The notes beneath the pieces are model-generated. The model was not told where the DNA came from and did no database searches. It was given only the letters and a program-made list of their open reading frames with translations. DNA of 64,000 bases from Scolanthus callimorphus. Taxonomy: Eukaryota; Cnidaria; Anthozoa; Actiniaria; Edwardsiidae. Every line of letters begins with the position of its first letter. The stretch's first letter is position 1. A program made the translations under genes and the position numbers. Shown one piece after another: positions 42,506-54,490 of this stretch. The stretch is from positions 8,346,435-8,410,434 of the forward strand of contig CM066925.1 of the NCBI GenBank assembly GCA_033964015.1. The letters run 5' to 3'.

Positions 42506-42980
42506 TTTGTCGCGACACGTTTCACAGTCATACGAAATTCGCTCTACTTTTAACATACACTTTAGGGCTTCTTTAAACAGAAGTGTCTTCCAATTGGAGT
42601 CCGTGTGTCTATTACTCGTGTGTTTTCCCTGACTGTGGCCAGAAAAATGTTAGGTGTAACGCATGAGAAACAGGCCCGGAACTAAACTGGCAATAGCCTA
42701 CACAAAAGAAAGTAGGGTTTTCATGGCAACGCTGTGACGTAAGTCACTTATAATGAGCTCCTTTGCCACTTCACATGTTCATGACAAAATGCAATATAAA
42801 CATCACGGAAATTTAATGCATGCTATACATCCAGACCGCCATGTGCCAAAAACTGTTTCACAAGAGCCTGGATAAATCGAACGAACACGAGCGATTTGCA
42901 ACTGCACTTGTGTGTTGTGTGTCATAAACAAGGTCATAAGCTTGCTAGAGTGAACGAGTGGTTATAATTTTGTCTCACAA
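42506..42980. other. Spacer, nothing recognised
   Basis: No gene or repeat border seen. Confidence 0.4.
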
Positions 42981-43166
42981 TAGACCTCCTCGCATTGCCG
43001 GATTGTTTTCCCATTTCAGATCACGTTGCATTCCCATCTTTCTTTGTTTTCTGCTACGCACCGTAGGATATATGAATATGGAAGCAGCCCAGACAAAGAA
43101 AGATTATTCAAATGAATGCCACGTGATCTGAAATGGGACAACAAACCGGCAATGCGAGGAGGTCTA
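42981..43166. mobile_element. MITE with ~45-bp TIRs
   Basis: TAGACCTCCTCGCATTGCCG and its counterpart CGGCAATGCGAGGAGGTCTA begin and end a 186 bp foldback whose arms run on through CCCATTTCAGATCACGT with a small indel. TA lies at both borders. Non-coding. Confidence 0.8.
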
Positions 43167-43434
43167 TAGAGAATCAGAGCATTTGAAAATCTATGCAGTC
43201 GCTGTTTCATTTCGTAAACTCCCGCTAAACAGGTTTCTTTATAAAAAGCAGGTTCGACGGGCTTAACCAGGTCTTCCTGGATGAAGGTTCACAACGATAA
43301 CATTATCCAATTTCTTTTTTCACAAAGCTAATAACGTTCCCTCTGGTTGAACGAAAGGACCTAATCTCGAAGCAACACAAGTCCAAGCGCATTCTTATTC
43401 AGGAGATTCAGGAGATTAAGGGCAAAAGGCACAA

Positions 43435-45947
43435 TAGTAGAGTCTGTTAAGGGAAAAAATAGGTAAAATCGTGCACTTCTGCGTAAAGGCGCCAAATTTG
43501 GACCAAATGTTCCTTAGGTGAAATAAATCAGTTTTCGGGAGGGGTGCCATCATTTCGACCCAAGGGGGGTAGGGTAGGGGCAATTTTGTCTATTTCCTAA
43601 TTTGCCAATATTTCCTTGATATTAAAGGGTTTTAGATAAACAAGACCATGACAATTCTTCCTGTATGGTGCCCTTCACATTGGACTAGGTGGGGGTGCAA
43701 CAAATGTCCGGCAAGGGGGGGAAGGGGGAGTTTCGGGTCACATTTTCGTGCTACCCTCAGAGATCATGATTTCATCGTACAATCACAAAATTCGACATAA
43801 TGTTCCTTAGGTAACATTTAACAGTTGTCGGAAGGGGTGCCACATTTTGGCCGAATGGGGGGAGGGCAGGGAGAATTTTGTTCATCACCTGATTTATCCT
43901 ATATTTCAGCGGTATTTAAGAGTTATCAATAAACAAATCCACGGTAATTCTTCATGAATGGTCCCCTTCATATTCGACTAGATGGTGTGCTACAACATTT
44001 GAAAAGGGGAGGGGTGAGTAATGATGAAATGTACATGCTATGCGCTTTTTAATTGCAATTTGATTGTACAGTTACTATATCAGACATGAATGTCCCTTAG
44101 GCAACATCTAACAGTTTTTGGAAGGGGTGCCACAATTTCGGGCCAAGGGGGGGAGGTAGGGACAATTTTGTACTTTACCTGATTATCCCTATATTTCAGC
44201 GGTATTAAAGAGTTATTGATAAACAACACCATGTCGATTCTTCATGAATGGTTCCCTTCACATTTGACTAGATGGGGGTGCTACAAACATTTGTCGCGGG
44301 GGAGAGGCGGGTTATGAGTGAAATTTACATGCTATGCGCTTTTTAATTTCAATTTGATTGTACAGTCACCAAATCCGACATGAATGTTCCTTAGGCAATA
44401 TCTAACAGTTTTTGGAAAGGGGGCCACAATTTCGGCCCGAGGGGGAGGGTAGGGACGATTTTGTACCTTACCTGATTATCCCTATATTTCAGAGGTATTC
44501 AAGAGTAATCGATACTCTACATCCAATCTAGCCAAATGCGAAGAGAATCGTACTAACTATTATGCTGTTGTTTATAGATAACTCTTTAATACCTTTAATA
44601 AAAGTAACAATAATCACAATGGGCAAAATTGTCCCTCCCCTCCCCTCTTGGGCCAAAATTGTAGCACCCCTTTCTAAAACTGATAGATGTTGCCTAAGGG
44701 AATATTCATGTCGGATTTGGTGACTGTACAATCAAATTATAATAAAAAAAACAATGTAACATGTAAATTTCCCCGTACGCCGCCTCTCCCCCTCAACAAA
44801 TGTTTGTAGCACCCTCATCTAATCAAATGTGAAGGGGACCATTCAAGAAGAATTAACATGCTTTCTTTATCAATAACTCTTTAATACCTCTGAAATATAG
44901 AGATAATCAGGTAAAGTCCAAAATTGTCCCTACCCTCCCCCCCTTAGGCCGAAATTGTGGCACCCCTTTTGAAAACTGTTAGATGTTGCCTAAGGAACAT
45001 TCGTATCAGATTTGGTGACTGTGCAATGAAATTGCAACTAAAAGAGCATAACATGTAAATTTCACCCATCACCCGCCTCTCCCCCTCGACAAATGTTTGT
45101 AGCACCCCCATCTAGTCAAATGTGCAGGGGACCATTCATGAAGAATCGACATGGTGTTGTTTATCAATAACTCTTTAATACCGCTGAAATATAGGGATAA
45201 TCAGGTAAAGTACAAAATTGTCCCTACCCTCCCCCCTTGGCCCGAAATTGTGGCACCCCTTCCAAAACTGTTAGATGTTGCCTAAGGAACATTCATGTCT
45301 GATTTGGTAACTGTACAATCAAATTGCAATTAAAAAGCGCATAGCATGTAAATTTCATCCATTACTCACCCCTCCCCTTTTTCAAATGTTTGTAGCACCC
45401 CATCTAGTCAAATATGAAGGGGACCATTCATGAAGAATTACCGTGGATTTGTTTATTGATAACTCTTTAATACACTGAAATATAGGGTAAATCAGGTGAT
45501 GGACAAAATTCTCCCTACCCTCCCCCCATTGGGCCGAAATTGTGGCACCCCTTCCGAAACTGTTAGATGTTACCTAAGAACATTTATGTCGAATTTTGTG
45601 ATTGTACGATGAAATTATGATCACTGAGGATAGCACGAAAATGTGACCCGAAACTCCCCCTTCCCCCCTTGCCGGACATTTGTTGCACCCCCACCTAGTC
45701 CAATGTGAAGGGCACCATACAGGAAGAATTGTCATGGTCTTGTTGATGTATAATTCTTTAATACCAAGGAAATATTGGGAAATTAGGAAATAAACAAAAT
45801 TGCCCCTACCCTTCCCCCCTTGGGTCAAAATGATGGCACCCCTCCCGAAAACTGATTTATTTCACCTAAGGACATTTGGTCCAAATTTGGCGCCTTTACG
45901 CACAAGTGCACGATTTTACCTATTTTTTCCCTTAACAGACTCTACTA
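43435..45947. repeat. 2.5-kb palindromic element made of satellite-like units
   Basis: The ends TAGTAGAGTCTGTTAAGGGA and its complement (45947) are inverted repeats. The left half (to about 44510) is the reverse complement of the right half (from about 44560), and each half consists of three to five diverged units of about 250-300 bp with the landmarks TTTGTAGCACCCC, GGGGACCATTCATGAAGAAT, AACTCTTTAATACC and GTGGCACCCCTTCC. A truncated copy of the right half lies at 11090-11760. CAA follows both ends and could be a short target duplication. No coding. Confidence 0.8.
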
Positions 45948-46545
45948 CAAGACAAAAGAAAATTTACTCTTGGGAATGCAGCTCATTACTAAGCGCCAAT
46001 TTGTTGCCATCATGGCGACCCTAGTGCACAGTTTAGTTCCGGGTCAGTTTGGCATGCGTATCGTGACTACTGAAAGTATTTGTACATGATTTGTTAACTG
46101 ACCTGATTTAAAGTGCATATCACCCTTAACATGAAATGAAATGACAAGAAGTAGGGGTTGAGTAAATAAAATGTCATTTCTTTTGTTTTAGTTGAGTAAA
46201 TAAAAATGTCATTTCTTTTGTTTTAGTATCAGAACATGTTCAAGAGATACAGCCATTTTTAATGTTTTGCAAATTTTGATGACGTCAGGTAAGGCTAAAT
46301 CTTTCGGGCTTAATAGCTAACTGTTTCGATAACTACTAAATTTGGCAATAATAAGAGCCCATTCAAGAAGCTCGTCTCATTTATGTCAAAAGTTTGCTCG
46401 TATGATCTTTTGTTGCGAAGATATGGATTTTGAATTTATAATTAGCCTGTTTCGACGTCATCACTTACCTAATTAGCATAAACCTTTTTAAAACATGTGT
46501 TAGTGCGCTCAGGTAGCTACAAAATCCAAGAGATTCCATACTAAG
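45948..46545. other. No gene; 34-bp tandem doublet
   Basis: 46158-46226 contains two copies of TTGAGTAAATAAAATGTCAT... ending TTTTGTTTTAG, the second with one extra A. Nothing else seen. Confidence 0.5.
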
Positions 46546-46549
46546 GGAT

Positions 46550-46672
46550 ATATGCATTTTAAACCTCTCGCCGCATTGTTCACATTCATAGTTCAACTTC
46601 AATTTCTTCGTTCATGTCAAAGCAAAGCATTTACAATATTGACATCTATACGGTTTAACACCACCGGGGAGA
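46550..46672 (-). pseudogene. Zinc-finger remnant downstream of gene 3
   Basis: The minus strand gives GVKPYRCQYCKCFA with one base-triplet lost, then out of frame YECEQCGERFK. These are two decayed fingers of the same type as in the pseudogene at 47118-48495, separated from it by a MITE-like insertion (46723-46970). Confidence 0.65.
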
Positions 46673-46722
46673 CTCCACTTTTTGGCGTCGCTTAGTTGAT
46701 TTTGACACCTAAAAGGTACCAA

Positions 46723-46970
46723 AAAGTCGTATTTTCTCCCGTAATACGCCATTTGCACTAACTGGGTCACGTGATCCAAATCCCATACATTCCGAATCAA
46801 GAGAAATGATTAAAATCTTGAAATTCAACTCGCTCCATTTGTTCCAGGATAGAGATTTTAAGCTGAAACTTGAGTTTCTGACTAATATCAAGAGGTAGTT
46901 GGTGTCACGTGACCAAGCAGTGCAAATGGCCTATTTTCTCTCTTATTTTTTTCACGAGGGAAAATACGTC
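46723..46970. mobile_element. MITE-like insertion with CCATTTGCACT arms
   Basis: Arms GCCATTTGCACTAACTGGGTCACGTG (46748) and CACGTGACCAAGCAGTGCAAATGGC (about 46931) are inverted relatives, flanked by further complementary GTATTTTC/GAAAATAC sequence. It separates two parts of the decayed zinc-finger gene. Confidence 0.6.
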
Positions 46971-47117
46971 TGAAATTCAGGCTACCCAACAAGTCATGCG
47001 ATTTGATTTAATTGCTAGAACGGACCTATCTGGGAAAAAAATGGAAGTTATTGAATTTTACCCCCTAAAAGTTTTATGTACCACCCCTGCCCCAAAAATA
47101 GGAGAGCCCCCATCCCA

Positions 47118-48495
47118 GGGTTTAAAACCTGCATGTGTGCGTTTATTTTTTGTTAACTGCGCCGATGACGCAAACCTCTCGCCGCATTGCTGACATTCAT
47201 AGCTCAACTCCCATGTCTCTGTTCATGGATTGCACGTTGACTAGACCACGCAAAGCATTTACTACAAAATCGACATCCATACGGTTTAACTCCTGAATGT
47301 GTTCGTTTATGTTCTGTTAACTGACTCGATGTTGTAAACTTCTTGTCGCATTCTTCACACTCATACGGTCTGACTCCTGTATGTCTCCGCTCATGGTTTA
47401 AACGATCGCTAGACCAAGCAAAGCATTTACTACAATATTGACATTCAAACGGTTTAATCCCTGAATGTGTTCGCTTATGGTCTGCTAGCTGGCTCGATGT
47501 TTTAAACGCCTTACCGCATTCTTCACACTTATAAGGTCTAACTCCCGTGTGCGTTCGCTCGTGCCTCGTACGTTCACTCGATGAGCCGAAATATTTACTG
47601 CAATATTGACATCCATAAGGTTTAACTCCTGAATGTGTTTTCTTATGTGTTAGTAAGTTGCTAGAAGTGGTAAAGCATTTACTGCAATGCTGGCATTGAA
47701 AAGGTTTTATTCCTGCATGCCTTCGTTTATGGTCTGTTAGCTGATTCGATGTTTTAAATACCTTACTACATTCGTCGCACTCATAATATGGTGTAGCTCC
47801 TGTGTGTGTTCGTTCGTGTCTTGTGCGTCCTCTCGATGATACGAAAGACTTACTGCAATACTGACACACATATGGTTTAACTCCTGGTGGTTGTTTTTGC
47901 CCATCAGAAGGTAAAATTTGGAAATGACTTCCAAGACCTTGTTGAGGAGAAATTGAACTCCTGGCTGGCAATTCAACAAACTCTGGGTTCGGCTGAAAGC
48001 TCTCGCATCCAACTTCAATTAGAGTTTCGGAAATGCTGAATTCTCCAACATGAACATTTTCTTCCTTGATAATACGATGAGAATTTTCTTTAGTTCCTAA
48101 AGAACTGGTCCCCATAATCTTCACAATTTTGTCGCTGATCTGGACATGAACTTTTGCCCTGACTTGTACGACCTCTTGTTCTGGAGACGAAATATTGCGT
48201 TGCATGTTTTTGGAGGATGTTGGCGAGATCGAAGTGTTCAGGACTCTCTTGTTCGTTCACTGTGGAACTAGAGTCAGTACAAGTACCCGTGTAACTATTA
48301 AATTGTCTTGTTCTTTGCTTATCTTCACAGCTCACGTTAGACATGTCAGTTTCCCTTCCATTATATTAGAGAAATACAGTCTTCATTTTCATCTTTTTCT
48401 TTCTTGATTATGAGATGAGCTACCCTCCCAACCGGAGATTTTGTGTTGCTGTCCTTGTGACTGCTTCCTACCATGTCGAGAGAGGCGATCCTTTT
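47118..48495 (-). pseudogene. C2H2 zinc-finger gene 3, frameshifted
   Basis: A minus-strand paralog of genes 1 and 2. It starts after an acceptor-like CCATTCCTAG (AG at 48497-48496). The N-terminal part is split: a frame with VSCEDKQRTRQFNS and QRQNCEDYGDQFF breaks near 48115, and the main frame (48205-47204) continues with KEENVHVGEFS and eight complete fingers, from YVCQYCSKSF to YGCRFCSKCF. It then stops after HEQRHGS because of a further shift; a ninth finger (YECQQCGERF) follows in another frame to about 47118. An earlier in-frame stop lies near 48370. At least three lesions make a full-length product unlikely, although the eight-finger frame of 333 codons is intact. Confidence 0.8.
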
Positions 48496-48635
48496 CTAGG
48501 AATGGGATAAAAAAAGAATTTATCAACTCCAATAAACAGTGAGTTGTTGTGCATTCACAACGCATGTGTCCATTATATCTACCAGAAAAGAGCCCGTCTT
48601 GTGACAAAAGAGTTATCTGCAGTGCTGAAATGTAG

Positions 48636-49586
48636 TTACAGCGCGAGAAGCCCAAGTATGGCCACTCGATAATTAATTCGCATGCTTTCCCCCGCGTTAG
48701 CCAATCACAGGCGTTTTTTTTACAAGTGAGCCGGGCTTAAACCACAAAACTGCTCGAGTCACGATGAGTGTTCAAGTCATGAAATACAGCGGAACTTCCT
48801 AGGTTTTCTATTTGCTCTGAGCGGCTAAAAGTTACCTAAGCTGATGTCCGTTTTCTGGCGGTCAAGCACGAAAAGCCGTCGAAATCATTCGCCCGCATTT
48901 CCCATTTATACTCGGCACTAACCTGCAGGCATCGATACATGTAATAATTTATATAATTTAGAAATGAGCTTAGAATCTTACAAATTATAATGTTTCAAAT
49001 AGCAATTTACTTTTCAGATCCTGGGATGATAAATAAACTCACATTGCGGTCTAAACTTGCAAGAACCCGCCTACTGAGTTTCTATCAGATGTCAAATTAT
49101 TCGCGAACAAGAAACTATTCTCTTTCGGAAAATGGTCAATATGTTTTTCGAAAAGGAAATTTCTCAATTCATTTCTAAATTCTATAATTGTTATCGATGC
49201 AGGTTTAGTGCCAAGCATAAATGGAAAATGCTGGCGAATAATTTGACCTCCGACTAGCGGAGAGACAACTCAGTCGACGGCTTTTCTCGCGCGCTTTGAT
49301 TTCCGACTACACCTGTTTACTTTGTCTTTCTAGTACTTGACCCCGCAAGAAAACGGACATTTTATTTTGATTTCAGCTTGGATAACTTTTATCCGTTCAG
49401 AGCAAATACAGCAAATAGAAAACCAAGGAAGTTTTCGCTGTATTTCATGACTTGAACACTCGTGACTCGAGGCAGTTTTGCGGTTTGAGCCCGGCTCACT
49501 TGTAATAACCCCCGCATGTGATTGGCTAACGCGAAAGTATGCGAATTAATTACCGGGTGGCCATACTTGGGCTTCTCGCGCTGTAA
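48636..49586. mobile_element. Foldback element with ~210-bp arms
   Basis: TTACAGCGCGAGAAGCCCAA at 48636 and its complement ending at 49586 begin long inverted arms (about 48636-48850 and 49380-49586). They include GGCCA-C-TCGATAATTAATTCGCATGC-type and ACTTGAACACTCGTGACTCG-type matches. The middle is unique, with only short frames. Confidence 0.8.
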
Positions 49587-50041
49587 AGCTGCACTCCGAT
49601 CAAGCTTCGATATAGTCCAGTCATTCTATGAAAATTTGTACGTGAAGATCAAACTAATTGCAACAGAAGGTTTTTTTGCTTTTCTAATGTTCACTTGACT
49701 TAGTATACCAACACACTGGAAGTTCGCAAAAATTCGCTTGGCGGAACATGGTAAAAAATTAGAGTTGAAAATTGTCTCACTTGTACCACAGGGTACCCAA
49801 ACTGTAAAAACGTAAAATATCCCTTTTTTTAGACATTTTTTCGCCGCTTTTGAGTATGGTGTTGTGTCAGTGCATTCTAAGGAGCACAATAAGCATGGAA
49901 ACAAACCATTTTCTTACATCAAAGTTTTAAAAGCCGCAGGAGTTGAGATTATTTTTCCACAGGTATCCCAAAGAGAGTTAAATCGTTTTGTTTTTCTCTC
50001 TGTTTTATTTGTCTCTGATGTCCAATTTTATATGATTATTC

Positions 50042-50147
50042 AAAGCTTCAGGAGGCTAGATTCCGCTAAGAAAATAGCACGAAAAAAGGCGATATCGCCT
50101 TTTTGAGTGCTATTTTCGGCGGAATCTACCGACTGAAACGCTTTGAA
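50042..50147. repeat. Hairpin inside the TIR element
   Basis: CAAAGCTTCAGGAGGCTAGATTCCGC and GCGGAATCTACCGACTGAAACGCTTTG are imperfect arms, with AAATAGCACGAAAAAAGGCG and its complement forming the tip around GATATC. Confidence 0.7.
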
Positions 50148-50567
50148 TAGACTTGAATCCTATGATATCTCGTCCTCAATTTACACAAAAGAGATATCAT
50201 ATGATGCTATCAGATATCGTTTGTATTGTGAGTTAAACCACAAGAAAATACACAAAATAATAGTTTTAAGTTATCTAAAGCATAAAACAATGTCTAAATC
50301 AGTCCCAGGACCTCTGTGTCAGTCACATTGTATAAATGTTCAACCCGTAGAATCGCATGATTAAGGTCCTTTCAGTCCTAAGTTATTTATCATTTTGATG
50401 AAGTGATGGTAGCGTCCAAGTTGGCCCACAGCTATTATTCCAAAGGCTGAGCATTATTGCCACCGAGTGGGCAGTATGAAGACTCAGAATTTAGTTCATG
50501 AGCTATCCTAGCGCTTTGTTTGATTCCACGCTCCTCACAAGGTTTGCCAACAAACCAGTTCTAGCTG

Positions 50568-51541
50568 ATGCTACTTGGAGCCAGACAGAAAAACTACCAA
50601 CCTGGGAGTCCTAAAGGAGAATTTCACTACGTTGTTGATGGGAGAGGGGGGTCGTTAATCCATCGCGTCATCTGGCCACATGGCGCGACCTACGACGCTG
50701 TTTGCGCTAGGTACGTACAGTATGTGAAGGCCAAGTACGAAGACGCCACGATCGTCTTTGACGGCTATGACAACGCATCCATCTACCAAGGCATCCACGC
50801 GCGCGATGTTTCCTAGTTTAGCCACTCGGGGACACAAATGTTGGCGCTACACGTGTCCTTGTTTAGCTGTACCTTAAGCAGCCGCAAAGACACGTAGGGT
50901 ATGGAATATTAAGAGCACGACTGAGACGAAACTAGGACCTCTGTAACGTTTTATGTGCACATGCCACTTCTCGAATGTGGCACCTCTTTACCACTAAGTT
51001 GTTACATAATCGTCTTTGACGGCTATGATAACGCACCATCTACCACGGCATCCACGCATCAGAGACGATTCCAGTGCATCCATTCATCATCGGCTACACT
51101 GCTTCTTCTCCTACACAGTGACGATGTGATAGCCGCTGGCGATAAAGCGGTTCGTGTCTGTGTATAATGGACGTGGCGATGAGTCCCTCGATTCCTTGCG
51201 ATACTCACGTTTTACAGAACGTTGCTACCGGGAAATCATGTGTACAGCCCCAAACCCCACCACCCACGTCAGCAGCATCAAGTGTCCACAGTTTGAGGGT
51301 ATTCCACCAGGTCCAACAGGGGAAGGGGGTCAACCTACCGCCAGAAGAATGCATGGGGATGGGAGCTCAAGGGCGATAAACTATTCCCAATGCGTACTTA
51401 CCTCTGCCCTGCACATGCGTCGCTCCTGGAGATCGTTCGTTGCAATTACAAGACCGACTGTAGTACACAGCGATGCACTTGCCGAAAGAATGGGTTACAC
51501 TGCTCTCCAGAACCAGTCCTCGATGACTGAGGTGTTTAGTT
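50568..51541 (+). pseudogene. TIR-element protein pseudogene with CXC-like tail
   Basis: Pieces in order: 50600-50815 with SLIHRVIWPHGATYDAVCA and ATIVFDGYDNAS; 51013-51070 with a second VFDGYDNAPST and THQRR; about 51168-51230 with YNGRGDESLDSLRY; then in the next frame VQPQTPPPTSAAS and VHSLRVF; then in the third frame near 51410-51525 LLEIVRCNYKTDCSTQRCTC followed by RKNGLHCS and a stop. The frame changes at least three times and the central part (DTD, GCDTTS) is deleted. VFDGY resembles the first acidic motif of FEN/XRN/PIN nucleases, and the Cys-rich end resembles a half CXC (tesmin/TSO1) motif. I recall whole versions as multi-copy uncharacterised cnidarian proteins; function unknown. 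Confidence 0.6.
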
Positions 51542-51885
51542 GAACATCAGCTATTTCCATCAGGCTGTATTTTTAGTTCAATGAGAGAAGTCTCTAGCAA
51601 AATGCTGTTGAACTTTTTTTTCATTCCAAAATTAGTACAAATGCTAATGATCTTGTGGCTAAACCACAAGTGGTAAAAAGCCAAAAATCTTTAAGTCGCA
51701 ATTTCTACGAGTTCCCCTCACGGAATTTTTTCGAACTTTTCGGCATGTTATAAAAGTTCATATTAATCTGCCAAATGCAATTAAAAAACCTTCTGTTGCA
51801 ATTACTTTGATGTGGAACCACAGAATGACTGGACTAATATATTTGAAGTCAGGGCAGGCGTATTTTACTTTGATAAATGGGCTGT

Positions 51886-51887
51886 TC

Positions 51888-51928
<41 letters not shown>

Positions 51929-52155
51929 ATCGGGAAACCTTGAAATTCCACAGGGGTTGATGTGTTTGACCCTGGAATTCCACAGGGTGTTCATTTGCAA
52001 CTGTGGAATTTCCGAAAGGGCACAAGAGAATGAGGAATTTCCACAGGGGTTGCTTCAAATTTCCAGAGGGGTTGTACATAAGTCTGGAAATTCCACAGGG
52101 GTAGAGCAATTTTTAAAAATGTGGAGTTCCTCGATAGGGGGGGTACATTGCATGG
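51886..52155. repeat. C39 run and degenerate ~30-bp minisatellite
   Basis: A run of about 39 C at 51890-51928 is followed by five or more degenerate units with GGAATTTCCACAGGGGTTG. The open frame through it codes for poly-Pro and is spurious. Confidence 0.75.
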
Positions 52156-52500
52156 AACGTTGCATGGAATACTGCAAGAAGTTCATAGGAAATATCATGC
52201 CATCTAATCCAATCTACGTTCTTATCCACAGTGGAGTAGTGAAATCTCAAGTATCAATGCCCTTTAGATCGGGCAAGAAGGCTTACTCCTTACTGTTGAA
52301 CACTGACACCTTCACTAGAATAGTTACGGTTAAATACCAATCAGCTTGTCCAAATATGTGCAAAATGTATTGAATATCAATTATGTATTTATCATTATCA
52401 GCCATATCTTGTGACCTATAATTCAGCCCTTGACTGCGACAGGTTAGAATAAACCATCTATTATTATTACATTATTATTGTAGTATTATCCATCAATCGA
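52156..52500 (+). mobile_element. Probable truncated non-LTR retrotransposon 3' end
   Basis: An open frame to 52373 (SNPIYVLIHSGVVKSQVS, then RSGKKAYSLLLNTDTFTR) is followed by about 80 bp of UTR, AATAAACC and an (ATT)n tail at about 52457-52490. The shape (C-terminal frame, short UTR, microsatellite tail) fits a 5'-truncated LINE. No RT motif remains, so the assignment is weak. Confidence 0.35.
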
Positions 52501-53100
52501 GGGAAGTACTTTTCTACCTGCAGCACACTTCGATTTGTTTGCGGTGTCAAGTTACTCAGGAGAAAGACCCACCACGGGGGGAAATGCTGAAAGAAGCGAC
52601 ACTCCATTCAGAAACCTGGCTTTGTCAAACAATTTTTTTCTTATTTACACATATAGTACTTCTTTACAAATATTCCACAGACATTGTTTATTTATCCAGC
52701 AATATTACATAATTACATACACACAAATAATATATACATTAATGACGAAAATTTAAACTTAACAAAGCACTGTAACTGAGTTCTTGATCTTTTTTGCTCT
52801 TTTTTGCTGTTATTTGTTTTCGGACAAGGTCCAAGCATGGTAGCCTGCCATGTTAGTACATATTTTTCTGGCTGTCTCAATCTCTAGCCAGTCTTCCAAA
52901 TAAATATTGAAAGCTTTAAGATAAACTTTTTCACTTTTTTTTATATGCTCCATAAATGTAATATTTTGCGATTATTATTAAGACAATATAATAATATCAT
53001 CAGCATTTTTAATAGCCCACCATTTTCCAAACTGTTCCCAAAATATTTTCCTTGTTGACATGACAGGAATAGGTGACACAAACATGACATTGGGCAATTA
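52501..53100. other. No recognisable gene
   Basis: AT-rich DNA without motif-bearing frames. Confidence 0.4.
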
Positions 53101-53340
53101 AAGGTACCCCCCCCCCCCCCCCCCCACAGGCGGCATTTGGAAATTCTGATGGGATGGGGGGGGGGGGGGAGGGGGGTTAAGAGCTCGGAATTCTGATTGC
53201 AAGGGGGGTTTTCAAAGCTGCATTTCTTTAACCTCCGCCCGGAATTCTATATGCATGAAGGGGTTAACCATTTTGGAAATTCTGGATGCATGGGGGGTCA
53301 AAAACTAGTGCCGCCCGTGGGGAGGGTACTTTTATTTTCT
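53101..53340. repeat. Poly-C/poly-G-bounded element with degenerate repeats
   Basis: AAAGGTACCCCCC at 53101 and GGGGAGGGTACTTTTA at 53335 form the borders. Inside, GGAATTCT-GATGCATGGGGGGTT-like units repeat four to five times, some with long G runs (53157). Possibly a MITE whose body is a minisatellite. Confidence 0.5.
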
Positions 53341-54300
53341 GGAATTGCCCATTTAATACCAAACCCATTTCCTGTCAACCCCAGAACCATCTTGTTTTCC
53401 CTTGCCTTTCCCGAAACCTTTCAGAATCCCTTCCGAAAACGTCGTAACTCCCTCCAAATATTTGCAGATGGCATGGTTGACTTTTATTTGTCTGTCTATG
53501 AATCATAGAATATGCGGTTGTCAGAAACCATGAGATTTGATGCTCTAACCTGGAGACCGGGAGATTTTGTTAAAAAACCTGGAGACTCCTGGAGAGTTGA
53601 CAGGTATGCAAACCTACACGCATCCGGTTCTCATCACAGAATTGATTGGCATAATTGATGTTTAATTGTCTAACGATTTCATTCGGGGATTATTCACAGT
53701 CCAGAGTGAGAATGATGCATTTGACAGAAAAAACAGTTTGTTTTGTTTGTTTCTTTTATTAGTTTTGCCACCCCTTTAGATATAATATGTTCTGAAAGTA
53801 GTTTCTGAAAGTAGTTCCCCCCTTTGTGCATCTCTCTCTCTCCTGGGGTAACTCGACACCTTAAACAAATCAAAGCGTGCCGCAGGTAAAAAAGCATTCC
53901 TTCAATTTACGGACGTTTGCCACAGAAGGGGCTGCCGGCCCAAGGAAAATTAACAATGTCACTCAGCTTTTCAAATGAATGTAGGATTTCTTTGTCATTA
54001 ATTTATCGGTACAATGTAACTTAAGCATTTTGTATCGCTCTGATATTACACATAAATTAAGTAATTTCCATCGATTGATATCAATTTTTTTATTGCTTTT
54101 CGATGATCGATTAAGTACGCCGGGCATAGCCCATTATTCAATCTTCACCCATAGCAAGTTGCAATATTGCTCTAAGCTCACAAGCCACCATCATCATCAT
54201 CATGAGCATTAGGTATTAGTCTGATAACTTCCTTTATTATACATTGTACTCACTATCTCAATTCCGATTGGCTAAAAGCGCGCGCTTTACTTTGGGAATC
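53341..54300. other. No recognisable gene
   Basis: No motif-bearing frame; (CAT)n near 54188. Nothing else seen. Confidence 0.4.
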
Positions 54301-54311
54301 ACGCACTTTGA

Positions 54312-54370
54312 GTGATTCTTGAAGAATCAGCATGCTGATTCTTGAAGAATCAGCTAGCTGATTCTTGATC
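54312..54370. repeat. Nested short palindromes GATTCTTGAAGAATC
   Basis: TGATTCTTGAAGAATCA-type palindromes alternate with AGCATGCT and AGCTAGCT cores, three times over 55 bp. Confidence 0.8.
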
Positions 54371-54490
54371 CTACGCGCGCAATGCATAATGGGACTAAAG
54401 CACTTGAATGCTTTCCCTATTTAACAAGGTGCTTGTGTAAAAGAAATTGCTTACAGAAAAGAAGGATTTTACTCAATCAATGTATAATAA

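Larger units (their letters stand above)
49615..51834. mobile_element. TIR transposon, TA-flanked, GTCCAGTCATTCT ends (copy 3)
   Basis: The ends TA-GTCCAGTCATTCTATG and CAGAATGACTGGAC-TA with inner AATTGCAACAGAAGGTTTTT form TIRs of about 65 bp; TA flanks both (49613-49614, 51835-51836). At 2.2 kb it is the most compact of the three GTCCAGTCA elements here and carries one decayed protein gene (50568-51541). A hairpin lies at 50042-50147. The protein is likely the element's own, since 7337-10915 carries another part of the same protein. Confidence 0.75.

Noticed and set aside
41106..42556. Four overlapping frames of 420-470 codons in the GC-rich array, rich in RHDTTRHG or CRAATVPCCVV repeats
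   Set aside because: They follow directly from stop-free 20/26 bp minisatellite units, exist in several frames at once and start and end with the array.
51807..52373. 188-codon frame with poly-Pro
   Set aside because: The first half reads through a C39 run and a minisatellite. Only the last ~60 codons may be a LINE remnant, which is noted separately.
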